A stretch of DNA of 64,000 nucleotides from Cristatella mucedo (Eukaryota > Bryozoa > Phylactolaemata > Cristatellidae), in contig WPIO01000060.1 of assembly GCA_009760855.2 (NCBI GenBank), positions 137,501 through 201,500 on the forward strand, given 5' to 3'. The notes beneath the pieces were generated by a model. That model was not told the origin of the DNA, made no database searches, and was given only the letters and a program-made list of their open reading frames with translations. The translations under genes and the position numbers were made by a program. Positions 10,526 to 21,817 of this stretch are shown piece after piece (within the stretch, counting starts at the first letter, position 1; the number at the start of each line of letters is the position of its first letter).

Positions 10526-10821
10526 TGCCTCGTGTGATCGTGTGGTGCGCTTATGACAATCAGAAACTCATTTTCGCGTGAGCCGCCATTTCGTGTGAAG
10601 CAGCCATTACGCAAACAAGCCGCGACTGCAAACACTGAGAGAAACGCTGATACCTACGGTGCAGATACTTTATTTAGATGGAACAGAATGTGTGCCCTAA
10701 CTAAATTCAGCATAAAAGCTAATGCACATGCCACCTTTGCATGCATTTCTATCGCATATGTGACGCAGATTAGGCAGAGTAGCAGCCGTAGTAGTCTGTT
10801 GCGTCCTCTTAAAATATAACA

Positions 10822-10975
10822 CAATACTAGCTAATTTAACAGCCTCGTCTGCATAGTGGCAGAAGAGCCTACCTAAGTGGCTACGGCCAGCGCAGCACAG
10901 CAGTTGGCAGTCAAGGGTCAAGGCCCACTGCAGGATTCGATCCCACGATCGGATCGTGGGAGTGATCGCCGGATC
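10822..10975 (-). mobile_element. SINE2, diverged
   Basis: The reverse complement carries the SINE2 end (agctaatttaacagcctc reversed), the ggcagaagagcc block and a B-box-like gattcgatccc. It contains a small palindrome, tcccacgat/atcgtggga, near 10942-10962. Confidence 0.55.
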
Positions 10976-12234
10976 GCCCCTGCTATTACGGCCATAATTG
11001 ATTTGCAGAGTGGCTGCAAGTGCACGCAGCGTCGTGTAGCAGCGCGAGGTCCGCCGGTTTGTGCCGAGCCACATCCAACCGAAGGATCGAATAGTGGCTA
11101 CCCTGAAGGACGCTAAGCAGCAGCATCACCTTCGCAGGGACTTCTCCGTCCGTGACATTCTTTTCCTGGAAAATTGTATTGAGTGATTTGTCCGTAGTCT
11201 GGGCATGTCTGCTCACCATGCACCGCTGCAAGAGTTGCAATGCCTTTTTTCTGATTTGTTGGTTACTTTGGAGCCTTCCTACCACTACAGCAATGGTTCT
11301 TTCCCTTCCTAATGTCGAGACCGTTTAATCCAGTTCCTCATGTTGTGGCGACCCCTAACCGTAAAATCACTGTGTGCAAAATGTGGAAATGCGTTTCTTC
11401 CTTAGGTGATCCATGTGCAAGGATCGCTCATTATTCTCGGAAGGAAGCCTCCTCAGGTGGAGGCAGGTGCCGCAGTGCGTCCAGCGGACTAAACACAATT
11501 ACAAATCCATTGATGTGTAATTTTTACGAAGTTAGGGAAAGGACTCTCACGACTCAAAAAGGTATTTACTATATCGTTTCCCGCATTCGTCTCTCGGACG
11601 GCTTCGGCTTAACGAAATCTACAACAGCAGAATGAAGAACTACGTGCACGGGTTAAGCATATGTTGTGAGGAAAGCACTCAAGACAATTTGCCAAAGCGT
11701 CTGGTATTTCCTTGTGGTAGAATGTTGCTTTGATATATTGAGCACTGATTTATGACCTTGGCTGCTCGTGGGCGTGTCTTCATGGGCAACACACGAGCAG
11801 CATGCTGAACGACAGAGTGGCATACCGAAACGCGTGATTGCGAGCGGCTGCGAGCGGGCAATCGCAGAGCCGCTCGCTCGCAGCAGCTCGATCGTGCACA
11901 ACATCGCGAGCGGATCAACGCCGAGTCTCGAAACGTCTCGACCAGTCACGTGCAGATTACCCAACCCCTCTTCGAACCATGTAGATGCGATACAGCTCGT
12001 CCGCGTTCGAAGCGTCCGACGCAGGCGTGGGCGGCTGAACGGGCTGAAAACACTTGATTGATCTCTGAATAAATATGGCAAACGTTTTTTTTATTTAGCC
12101 AAAAAAGCACAGTCAATAAAAGTGACCTCTAAATCATAATTGCGATTACCGAATATTACATAATTGAGATTAGTCTGCAGTTCCTCAATATATTAGCAAT
12201 CTTCATTCACCTGTCGATTCCCATCGACGCACTG
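10976..12234. other. no recognised gene
   Basis: Unique-looking sequence with short open frames only. A CG-rich part around 11830-11910 has clustered gagcg/cgctc motifs. I could not assign coding exons. Confidence 0.4.
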
Positions 12235-12425
12235 TGACATTCTGGCTGTACAATTTATGTATACAGTTTCTTTGTAGACAACAAAACAGAATTGAATCTC
12301 TATCCAGGCACTTCACATTCAGCATGCAGAAAGGCTCAAACCCAGGAGCTTGGTTGTCAAACATGAGCACCCTGACTTCGGTCATCAAAGAGGGATCATT
12401 AAGGCGAGCACCTGGGCCAAACCAA
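12235..12425 (-). mobile_element. probable SINE1, degenerate
   Basis: The reverse complement keeps the tail core (cctggatagagattcaattc) and a head ending near ggtttggcccaggtgctcgc. The B-box area is altered and there is extra sequence. Confidence 0.4.
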
Positions 12426-12849
12426 CAGCATTTCCACGAGCAATCTCTTCTCTCGCAACTTTGGCCGGGAGATGGTCAACGGTTTACCGTAAGGCCTGTA
12501 TATTTTATTTATTGTATCTTTTACATATTTATATATTCTATATATTGTATATTTTACCTAACTAGCCAACATACCTCAGCCCACACTCTTAATATACTTT
12601 CACAAGATGTCCAAGCCTCTGAGCTCCGCGTACTCCCACAGTGAGGATTGATGCAACCTGGCAAAAATAACAGAATTTAGCTGAAAATCTCCTCAACATT
12701 AGGCAGCGTCTGGTTACGAGAAGCCATATCCCTATTAACCATACCCCTATTAACAGTATATGCATGCCTAAAGATTACAGTAGGCATACTAGCATCATGA
12801 CAGATTTGACCAATAAGTAAGGAGAGTTACTGAAACTTCCACGTATAGT

Positions 12850-13049
12850 TTATGCCTTTGCCCTCGTACCCTTCTTAGCTCGTGATGCCGCCGGTGGCCG
12901 CCTAGCCTTCTCAAAACAAGCTTCGTATTCTTCATTAATCTTCGCAGCAGCTTCAAAAATGACTTCGCTGCATCATCGTATGGTCTTTCTTCAGCTACAG
13001 CATTCATAGCAGCATCAAGCATCATGCAAAGTGTTCTATATTCATGCAC
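12850..13049 (-). pseudogene. coding-looking block of unknown family with one frame shift
   Basis: From about 13040 down one frame reads TLCMMLDAAMNAVAEERPYD and a few more residues. From about 12966 a second frame, displaced by one base, reads VIFEAAAKINEEYEACFEKA and then a basic tail (RRPP.., KKGTRAKA) to a TAA at 12850-12852. The two frames fit end to end as one alpha-helical protein with a Lys/Arg-rich C-terminus. A splice-acceptor-like atatag precedes it. It may be the last exon of a gene broken by a 1-bp indel or an assembly error. I do not recognise the family. Confidence 0.35.
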
Positions 13050-13059
13050 ACAGATGACA

Positions 13060-13935
13060 AGCAGTTACACATTTACAGCATTTTTCCACCCACCTTTTTG
13101 TTCCTGACCTTGAATTTTCTCCGTGTTATTTTCTCTGCTTAGTTTATTGTACTTTCTTTTCCGTTCTTTGTTTAGCAATCATTCTTTTTCTTGGATTAGC
13201 CTTCATTCAGAATTAACTTCCTCTATAAAAATAAGGCTCTCAAATAGTACACCCATACGGAACCGGTGGTCATTACTAGTCAGGGCCTCTAGCTGAGTAA
13301 GGCCGCTCGATCGTCTAGTGGAAATCCATACGGAGATAAATAACGCATACATATAGAGAGCCTCCAAGCTAACACATTGAAAGCTTCTGCTTTAAACTAG
13401 GCTACTGTTATTACCGGACAACCCTCACTGGTTCAGGTAGTGGCACAACGCATGCAGTCTACTACGACCTGAAGCACGCAATATGCCAACGATAACAACG
13501 CAACACCCAATGTTCTTCACGAAAAGCAAGCAACAACATCGTGGTCGAAATAGCACAAACACCAGACTACACATTAAGGCCCTTACGAAAGGCGACTTCT
13601 AACTGACCCGTTTGGAGGCTTACAGCAGCTCGGGCTCAGTGCTAGGACTCACCAACCGGCAGATTGTTACTCCAAGAGAGTGTCTGCGGTTATGCCCGCA
13701 CCTTACATAGTAGCCACGTCTTAGGTCAGACGGCTATCACTTTCGTACATACTTATACATCACGCTGCTCATAAGCCTCGGGTTATCGCGGGTTTTTCGT
13801 CTGCGCTCTGGTCACATTCAGTGGCTAGCTCATTGTTTGTAATCCAGGCTCAGCTCTCAAGTTCAACGTGTATAATCGAAGGGCATTGCACTGCTGCAAT
13901 CTAATTTATTTCAGTGTGTATCCACAAAGCCACGC
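13060..13935. other. no recognised feature
   Basis: No coding block, known LINE or SINE was recognised. Confidence 0.4.
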
Positions 13936-13939
13936 AACT

Positions 13940-14165
13940 AGGAGGTTGCTACGCAGCAGAGTTTTTTATTACTCACTCTAAGCGTAAGCGGCTTCTGGTA
14001 CGCACTCGGTAGCCAGCAGACTTCATGTATCTCAATAAAGAGAAAGTGAAAAGCATGGACGAGTCAGGAGACCAGTCAAGCAAGCAAGTTGAATAGAAGT
14101 AGCAGCTCATTACGGCTGGAAAGAATGCGCCACGGTCGGCAGCATAAGAGCAGATGTCGTTGGGT
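13940..14165 (-). mobile_element. L2-B LINE 3' part, diverged
   Basis: The reverse complement of the L2-B 3' UTR (taagcggcttctggtacgca) and the C-terminal codons before it are visible. The (TACAT)n tail is not preserved. Confidence 0.65.
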
Positions 14166-14528
14166 GTCACTTGTGTTGGAAGTGAGACGGTGCGACTTGC
14201 AGCTCTTGCTTGCTTGCCTCGCAAAATGCCAGAAGATGGCAAAAGTCGAACTACGCCACATTGCGACCACAAACTAAATATTACTCTGCCACTTCGAAAA
14301 GCTACAAAATGGGCCATCTCTCTTTCTTGCGCTCTATGCCTTTTCTAAGTCTCTGATAGACGCCTCAGCGCCATTTTGCAACTGTATTCTGCAGCTTCCT
14401 GGACTTTGAGGTCTACTTGTATGTGCTTCTTGAAAGGATTTCTTACCTTTAAGAGCACTTAACATTATTTATCGATGTAAGATAGTTTTTGAACTCACCT
14501 TTTGATAAATATACCGGCCGGAGAAGCG

Positions 14529-14612
14529 CATCGTTTGCTATGGGCATAGTGCCCATAGCAAACGATGTAGTCTCGCTATGGGCACTATGCCCATGAGCAT
14601 AGTGCCCATAGC
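14529..14612. repeat. two adjacent related palindromes
   Basis: The first has exact 18-bp arms at 14529-14546 and 14550-14567 around TAG. The second has exact 16-bp arms at 14575-14590 and 14597-14612 around ccatga. Both share the core gctatgggca and its complement, so the block is four alternating copies of one motif. Confidence 0.9.
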
Positions 14613-15324
14613 ATGACGGCGTATTAGCTGCAGCTAAATGACGGTCGGCATGTATATCTATGGGTCGTCATCGCGAGGAGCTCGCTAACGGCGAAGGCGC
14701 GAACGCGATTCACCGTAGCAATTCAAAGCTTGGGCCGTAGCTACATCTGACGCCGCCGACTGTCCGACGGCGACGCTATGGCTTTTGAACTGAGAACTAG
14801 GTGAGAACGCGGCAAACCCGCGACGCGACTCGCGCTGGTGGAGAGCAGCGGTCCAAAGCGTACCATCGGCGTAGTTCCGGGTAGAATTTTACGCCCCCAC
14901 GCCGATGAGTCGACAGCCGTCGGTTTGCGCTCGACGCGTGCTGGCTTGACAATCGACGGCGAATTAGTGCAGCAATAGCTGAGCTATAATTTGATGCCAA
15001 GGATAATGATTTCTTTGGTGTGCTCTTGGAATTTTATGTGAAGCCGTAAGGTGCAGGTCATATTTTGCGTTACCGCCGTTACAAACGGGATGTAGCGGCT
15101 TCCACCTCCGGACGGATCTAGGCCGCAGGCTCAGCGCTCGTAACGGTGCTAGTCCTTGCCGACGAGCCGCCAATGTCGCTGAATTCCTGAGCCTGTTAAC
15201 CACTTCTAGCTACTCGCAGATGCAGCACCAGTGCGTGTAGCTATGCAGACAGGAGCGGAACACGTATATTTGAACATGGCAGTTTCGACGGCAGCCCCCT
15301 ACCTTAATGTAGCAAAATATTAGC
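14613..15324. other. no recognised gene; CG-rich
   Basis: Rich in CG dinucleotides (about 14640-14960), which could mark an unmethylated or promoter region upstream of the CIBAR gene. No exon could be assigned. Confidence 0.35.
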
Positions 15325-15485
15325 AGAATTAACAGCATTATTTAAATAGTGGCAGATAAAACTTATAGCTGTCACTACCACTTGCAGTTGGCAATAAAGG
15401 ATCTGTCTGCCGCTGCCAGATTCGACGTACGACCTCGGTCGTGAAGAGTGAGCACCTCGCATGCAGTTCGATCGCGGCCCAACAA
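15325..15485 (-). mobile_element. SINE2
   Basis: The reverse complement shows a tRNA-like head with a degenerate B-box, a central ttgccaactgcaagtggt-like body and an end near taatgctgttaattctgc. Confidence 0.6.
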
Positions 15486-16399
15486 GTCCATATCCACAGC
15501 GTAGAGAAGTCTGTTCGACAGTGACGGATGGCTGCAGGCGTCCAACATCAGCCACGGCGTGCATTTACTCTCGGGTGGTGCCCAGGGTACCAATCAACTG
15601 CTCGACTCGAAGCTCAGAGCGAAACAGTCTGACTAACGCATGCACGCCTTTGGCTTTTATGCTGCCCATCCATTGATAATCGCATAGCCGATTTCCAGCA
15701 GCTATAATTCAGGAAGCACGAACGAACACTATTTTGGCAGTAATAATTAGGATGATCTTGCTCGCCGCCGCCGTTTCACGACCCTCGAATCGACCAACAT
15801 GCCCCTTCCGCGTGACGCGCCTAGCTCGCTACCGCGAGAGGAAAGCTTGCGGAGCGACGGACGTCGCTGAAGCTGAGTCACCGTCGCAGTCATTATAAGT
15901 TAATGCAGGAGAGAGTAAAGCCGACTATTGTTTCTGCATTCCAGACTATTTGCCTTTCCTGGGCTGCAGGCACAGCGAGCACTGGTTAAGCGATTAGCTG
16001 GTATATATCTCAAGAAGCCCAGCGAATCTTTCCGGTTTGATTCCTCGATGGGATTGTAGTGGATCGGAACTCGGTCCCCCTCGGCTCCTATTTTAACTAG
16101 CGCGATGACCGAGAAAAACGAATCAGCCAAAAGATAATGGCAATTTTTTGTGGTCGGAGCTTTTATGTGTTCTACTTTCGATCCGTAGGGCAGGTTCAAG
16201 GTCGCAAATCGTGCAAATCGAAGGTAGCCTCCTTCGAAGTTTATGACTTAAGATCGGTCTGGCAGTAGTTGTCAATCCTTCAATGTATGCTTACTTCTAT
16301 GGAACTTGACCGAAAACATTAGACCTGTATGTCTTCAGGGGCTTAGAGGTTTTGCTGTTTATTCAAATTTTAAGGATAGGGTTTGTAAAACTTCTTACG
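15486..16399. other. no recognised feature
   Basis: CG-rich around 15760-15880. The missing first exon of the CIBAR gene could lie in this or the neighbouring gap, but I found no convincing ATG exon. Confidence 0.35.
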
Positions 16400-16665
16400 T
16401 TTATGAGTAATACTAATAATGATAACACATTTGTATAGGGCTCAAAGAGAACCAAATCTCATTCTTGGCCCTTTAGTTGGACGTCACAGGAATCTTGCCA
16501 GTTGGTTCGTGATAACATGCACAGTGTAAGAACGCATAAATACTCTCCTGACGATTCATAAAAATCCAGAAAATGCTTTGTGGAGTAGGTGCGTTACGTA
16601 GCGTCTTTTTAAATGTCGCCAAGTCAGCGGTTATTTTGAAGTCAGTAGGTAGTGAGTTCTTGGTT
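16400..16665 (-). mobile_element. very old L2-A LINE 3' part
   Basis: A degraded reverse complement of the L2-A tail (ggctcaaagagaaccaaatc), 3' UTR and last codons (tttttaaatgtcgccaagtc). Confidence 0.5.
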
Positions 16666-16699
16666 CTTCTTTGAGTGGTAGTGAGTTCTTAGTAGTGAG

Positions 16700-17775
16700 T
16701 CCCTGTGAGTCTGCCTATTTTCAGCTTCATAACATTGCTAAAATTTGGTTTTGTTTAGATAAAGATACCACGTCCAAGTTGGTCCATGCATTCGTGACAT
16801 CCCGTCTCGACTTCTGCAACTCACTGCTTACTGGCCTACCAGCATGTGCGATCAGGCGATTGCAGCTGGTGCAAAACTCTGCAGCTAGGCTTGTCTGTCG
16901 TGAGCGTCACAGTTGCCACATTACTCCACTTCTCGCCGACCTGCACTGGCTACCAGTCAAGCAACGGATTGACTTCAAGGTTTTGTCGCTCACTTTTAGG
17001 TCCCTTCATTCTATGGCTCCAGCCTATCTCTCAGACATACTACCACATCAGGCCAAGCATCGTACCACCTGCTTTTCGGAGTCCAACAGTCTAGAAATAC
17101 CTCGTACAAACCTTAAATCCTTTGGAGACCGTGCATTTGATTCATATGCTCCCAAAGCCTGGAACTCACTACCGACTCATGTCACGACATCCATTGACTT
17201 GACCACATTTAAAAAGAAATTTAAAATGCACCTATTTATGACAAGACTTAGTGGGTCCCTGTGATTCATCCTTTATGTGCTAATACGTGCTGACACTGTG
17301 CATGCTGCCACTAACCACACTTGCACGCTGACCCTGTGCATGTTACCCCTAACCACACGTTTATTCTTGTTATCTATCGAGCGTGCTACCACTAACCATC
17401 CGATCGTGTTTCCTTTGTAGCAAATTTAAAGCACCTAGAAAGAGATGAATTATAATAATAATAATGCACTCGATAAAGCGCCATCAGAGAACTCAATCTC
17501 TCTCTAGGCGCTTTACGTTTGCTGCAAAGGGAAATGCAATTGAATGGTGAGTAATATCATGCTTGATAAACGAACAAAATGAATAACATGGTTAGGGGTG
17601 ACATGCACAGGGTCAGCATGCAAATGTGGTTAGTGGCAGCATGCACAGTGTCAGCACGCATAAGCACATGAAGGACGAATCATAGGGACCCACTAAATGC
17701 TGTCCTAAATAGGTGTGTTTTTAAGTTCTTAGATTGAGTTCTCTGACGGTGCTTTATCGAGTGCATTATTATTTT
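16700..17775 (+). mobile_element. L2-A LINE, well preserved C-terminal ORF, split by a second L2-A
   Basis: An open segment to the stop at 17262-17264 encodes the complete C-terminal block of L2-A ([75 protein letters not shown]). The 3' UTR follows. The tail is cut at AGAGAT (17441-17446) by a minus-strand L2-A and resumes at 17731 with agattgagttctctg and the ATT-rich end. The tail ends about 25 bp before the first identified CIBAR exon. Confidence 0.85.
17447..17730 (-). mobile_element. L2-A LINE 3' end, nested in the tail of another L2-A
   Basis: A short 5'-truncated copy: AAT-rich tail, hairpin and 3' UTR, ending in the last ORF codons (ttaagttctt). AGAT flanks both sides (17443-17446 and 17731-17734). 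Confidence 0.85.
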
Positions 17776-17800
17776 TAAAAGTATTATTATTCTGTTCCAG

Positions 17801-17916
17801 TGAAAGCCGTTACAAGTTCATCCAGGAGAGAGTAAAATGTGTGGAGAGTTCTTTCAACGACTTCTGCCAATCTTTTGGTGGCCTGGTGAGGACGAACGCA
17901 AAGCTGCGAAACAAAG
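17801..17916 (+). CDS. CIBAR1: CIBAR exon a (start of BAR domain)
   Basis: The acceptor is ttctgttccag and the donor gtaccg. After one carried-over base it reads [20 protein letters not shown] and on to [11 protein letters not shown]. It corresponds to the first BAR helix of FAM92 proteins. One base is left over at the end and completes a Gly codon with the next exon. No in-frame ATG is present, so an upstream exon is required. Confidence 0.85.
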
Positions 17917-20900
17917 GTACCGACAGATGCTGCTGTCGCTATGCTGCAGGCTCTGCTGACCCGCTGAATTCTGAACTCGTGACAGGACGCATTCTTTGCC
18001 TTCTTCTGCTGCTTGTGTGACCCGAGCACAATGAGCTGCCGTACGAGCAGCAGTTGCCATGGTCCCAGGCATGCCCTGGCCATTTCATTGACCTTGACCG
18101 CCAGGTGACGAATTGACCAAGCACCTGCTGGACTACAGCGAAAAGATGGACTACAACAGCTCGAGCAAGGCGGCGCTGCAGTCGGTCGCGCGAGAGCTGG
18201 CGTTCGTGCAAGATTACCAGGACATTAAGGTGGGTAGGGAGCATAGAAAGATGGAGAGCGTGCTAGTGCTGCATCATTGCCTCAATTTGGTTTTGTGTGA
18301 TCAGTAGATGTGATCAGTTGAAAGAATCGGCTATGCAGGAGCTTGCTCGGCTGAAAGGCAGCAACTGTACATCAATCATATGGACATACATTGCAAATGA
18401 ATGTCTGCATGTGTGATTTTGTGCATTCATGTTTGTATATGTGTGTGTTTTGTGTGTGTGTGTGTGTTAATATTTGTGTGTGTCTGTGTTTGTTAGTGAG
18501 TGACTGCACCAGCAGGCATGTTGCAAGAGTTTTGTGCTCGAGCATGCATGTGCGATTATATGTATCGGTAGTTGGGTGGATACGTGTTTGCATGCATTTA
18601 CGTTCATATTAGTTGTAGGCATATATTGCTATACAGAGATGGCTAGCAGGGTGAGAGGTCTTAGCAAACTTTAGAGCTGGAGATCGTCAAAGTAAAATCG
18701 TTGTTATATTACTGCAATTCCCTTTGTTCGGGGCTCATGGCCTGTGCCAAATCGTGAGCAGCCAAGTACAATTATCATGAGCTCTTTTATAGAGCACCTG
18801 GCTATACAAAGACCGTATTGGTGTAATTTGTCTAGTCCAGACAATTCTCAATTTTACATTTAATGGTAAGATATTGGGTGCCGGAGCAGATTTTAATATC
18901 TGTTTTGTGTACTTACATGAATATTGCAGATAGTGTGAATTCTATTGGAGCATATTGTAGAATCAGAGATGCCTAATCCAATAATAACGATGTCGACCAT
19001 TACCTATCTTTGTAACAGCACCTAATTCAACCCCATACCTAGCAAGCCTTGCTTTGATCTGACCGATAATGATTGTAGCGTTTTTGGTGGCAAGATAGAC
19101 CAAATCGAAGTGTCCATTCCCAACGTAACATCCTCTCTGGAGTCTTAAACTCCTTGGTCCTTGTTCTAACACAATTTCCGACTTCAAGCCTGCCCCTGTT
19201 ACTCTCATATCGAAGTTTATCTCCCGGTTGCCTAAGAAGTGTGCTAACCCATGTGACCCCTATACCTATTTTTCTCCTTCTGTTACCTAGATTTATTGCT
19301 GCCTTGCATAGTTAAAATAGCTCATCTGTCGTTAGCCAAAAGTTCTGTCCCAGCATCTTTTAAGGAAACTATTATGAGGTAGCTCATTGAGAAGTCGACA
19401 CCATACCGGAATAACTTGAGCATTTTCTGCTCAGTGTCCCTGTTACCGTTTCTATTGAAGACAATAGAACGAAGAAAGGCAGACCAGCTAAGTTCTTACA
19501 CCAAAACCTCAGGCATACAGCTATGAAGTAGGTTCGTGGCAGGTTTTTGAGCAAACACTCTATTGTATTATTAGCCTCAGGTCATGTCCCAGCACCTTTC
19601 AAAAAAGCTGTAGTCAGGCCACTTCTCAAGAAAGCTACACTTGACCAAGAGAACTTGAGCAACTACCGCCCAGTTTCCCTTCTACCATTCCTATCAAAGA
19701 CACTCGAACGGGTCGTGGCGGACCAGCTGAACTCGTATATCGAAACCTCACACCTTGCTAGTGAGTTCCAGTCTGGCTTTAGAGCTAATCACTCCACAGA
19801 GTCAGCATTGCTTCGGGTATACAACGACCTACTTAGGAATGCAGACATGGGCAGAGTGTCTCTGCTTGTTTTGCTTGACCTTTCGGCAGCTTTTGATACC
19901 ATCGATCACAAAGTTCTTCTAGAGCGCCTCTCATCTCGCCTGGGCATCACTGGCACTGCTCTGCAGTGGTTCAGGTCCTATCTCAGTGGGAGACTCCAGA
20001 GTATTGACGTGAATGGACAAAGATCATCTGAAGTACCTCTGATATATGGAGTACCTCAGGGCTCAGTGCTAGCTAGGTCCGGTTCTTTTCACGGTTTATA
20101 CTCTCCCTCTTGCTGATGTGATTGCCAAGCACAATCTAGGCTTTCACTTCTATGCGGATGACACTCAGTTGTACCTTTGCTTTGATCCCTCCCAGCCTTC
20201 GAGCACCTCAAATTCTCTCAACTCACTAGCTGCATGCATTGATGACATCCGCACATGGATGGCAGCAAATTTTCTAAAACTTAACGATGATAAAACTAAC
20301 TTACTAGTTATGGGCAAACCCAGTGTGATCCAGAGATTGGAAAGGCTGACTCTCAAAATTGGCTCTGCCAGCATATCTCCTGTCGAATCAGCTCGGACAT
20401 TTGCATGCTGACCCTGTGCATGTCACCCCTAACCATGTTATTCATTTCGTTTGTTTTTCAAGCATGATTTTACTTACCATTCAATTGCATTTCACTTTAC
20501 AGCAAATGTAAAGCGCCTAGAGAGAGATTGAGTTCTCTGAGGGCGCTTTATCAAGTGAATTATTATTATTATTGTATTAATGCAATTGTATATCGACCTG
20601 CTTGGGTGGTTCTGATCTACAGTCTCGCTGTCTGCTGAATCTTCTGCTGAATCTCTTGGCAGCTTGATATAGTTGATTACCCAATCCTTGAGTGCCTGTC
20701 ATTTCTTCTAGGCCTCACCTTCACTGTGCTATAATGGTCCTCAATTCTCCCCTTCGTGTGTGTGTACCTGCTTACACTATGCCTGCTGCTTTCGTACGTT
20801 ACCGCCAAACATTTGGTAATGCTTTATATGCAGCATCTGTAAAGTGCCTAGTGAGATATACTCAGGTATTCAGTTCTCCGAGGGGCTATACAAGTGCATT

Positions 20901-21786
20901 ATTATTATTATTATCTCATTTAGAAAGCTCAGTGCTTTAATGTCATTAGCCAATGGTGACCAAGTAAGCCGGTGAAATATGGCATTCCCCAATAATCCAT
21001 TTCAGGTCCATTTCTTTCACAATTTATATTCTCTCCATGCTGATATAATCGTCAAGCAAGATTTAGGCTTTTATTTGTTTGTAGATGACCTGCAGCTGTA
21101 CTTGTACTTTGATCCTTCTGTGCCGTCTAGCATCTCAAGCTCTTTTGCCTCCCTTGCTGGGAGGCAAAAGTATTGCTGGCATTCACACTTGCATGACAGC
21201 TAACTGTTGACAAACATCACACTGTTGAACCAGAGCACAGTATTAGAGCTGCACCACAGGTAGCTGGTAGCCCCCTCTCCCTCCATGCTGGTGAGATCCA
21301 AAACACTTCGCACTTTCACAGTACCCGTAATCTTTTGCTTGGACTTCCTTCCCGAAGCACAAGTTTTGTCCATTTTCACTCTCTGTAAAAAATAAAAAAC
21401 AAAAGCTAAGCTTGTCCATCGATATGTCGTGCTCTGCTCTCGTGGTCATCCTAATGCCGTGTTTATGTGGTTGGTTCTGTGTCTATCAGGTTGTCACCAG
21501 TTTACGATCGGTTTACCATCAGTTTTCCGTCGATCAAACTGCTAAACGAATAGTCATTGTTTACGCGATCCGTTTTTTTCTGTAGCTTTTCCCATCAGTC
21601 ATCTGCAAAGCTTCACCTACCTAGTAGTCGTGGACTTGCTGCAATTGGGAATGTAGGAAATCATGCAAGCTCCCCGGTTAGATGCAGCTTAGCTGCTACA
21701 TAAATTATCACCCTCTTTCTTTTAAAGGCATTCAAATATCCACCCACTAAAAGCATCCCGTAAACAGGTATTATAAATAAATAAAA

Positions 21787-21817
<31 letters not shown>

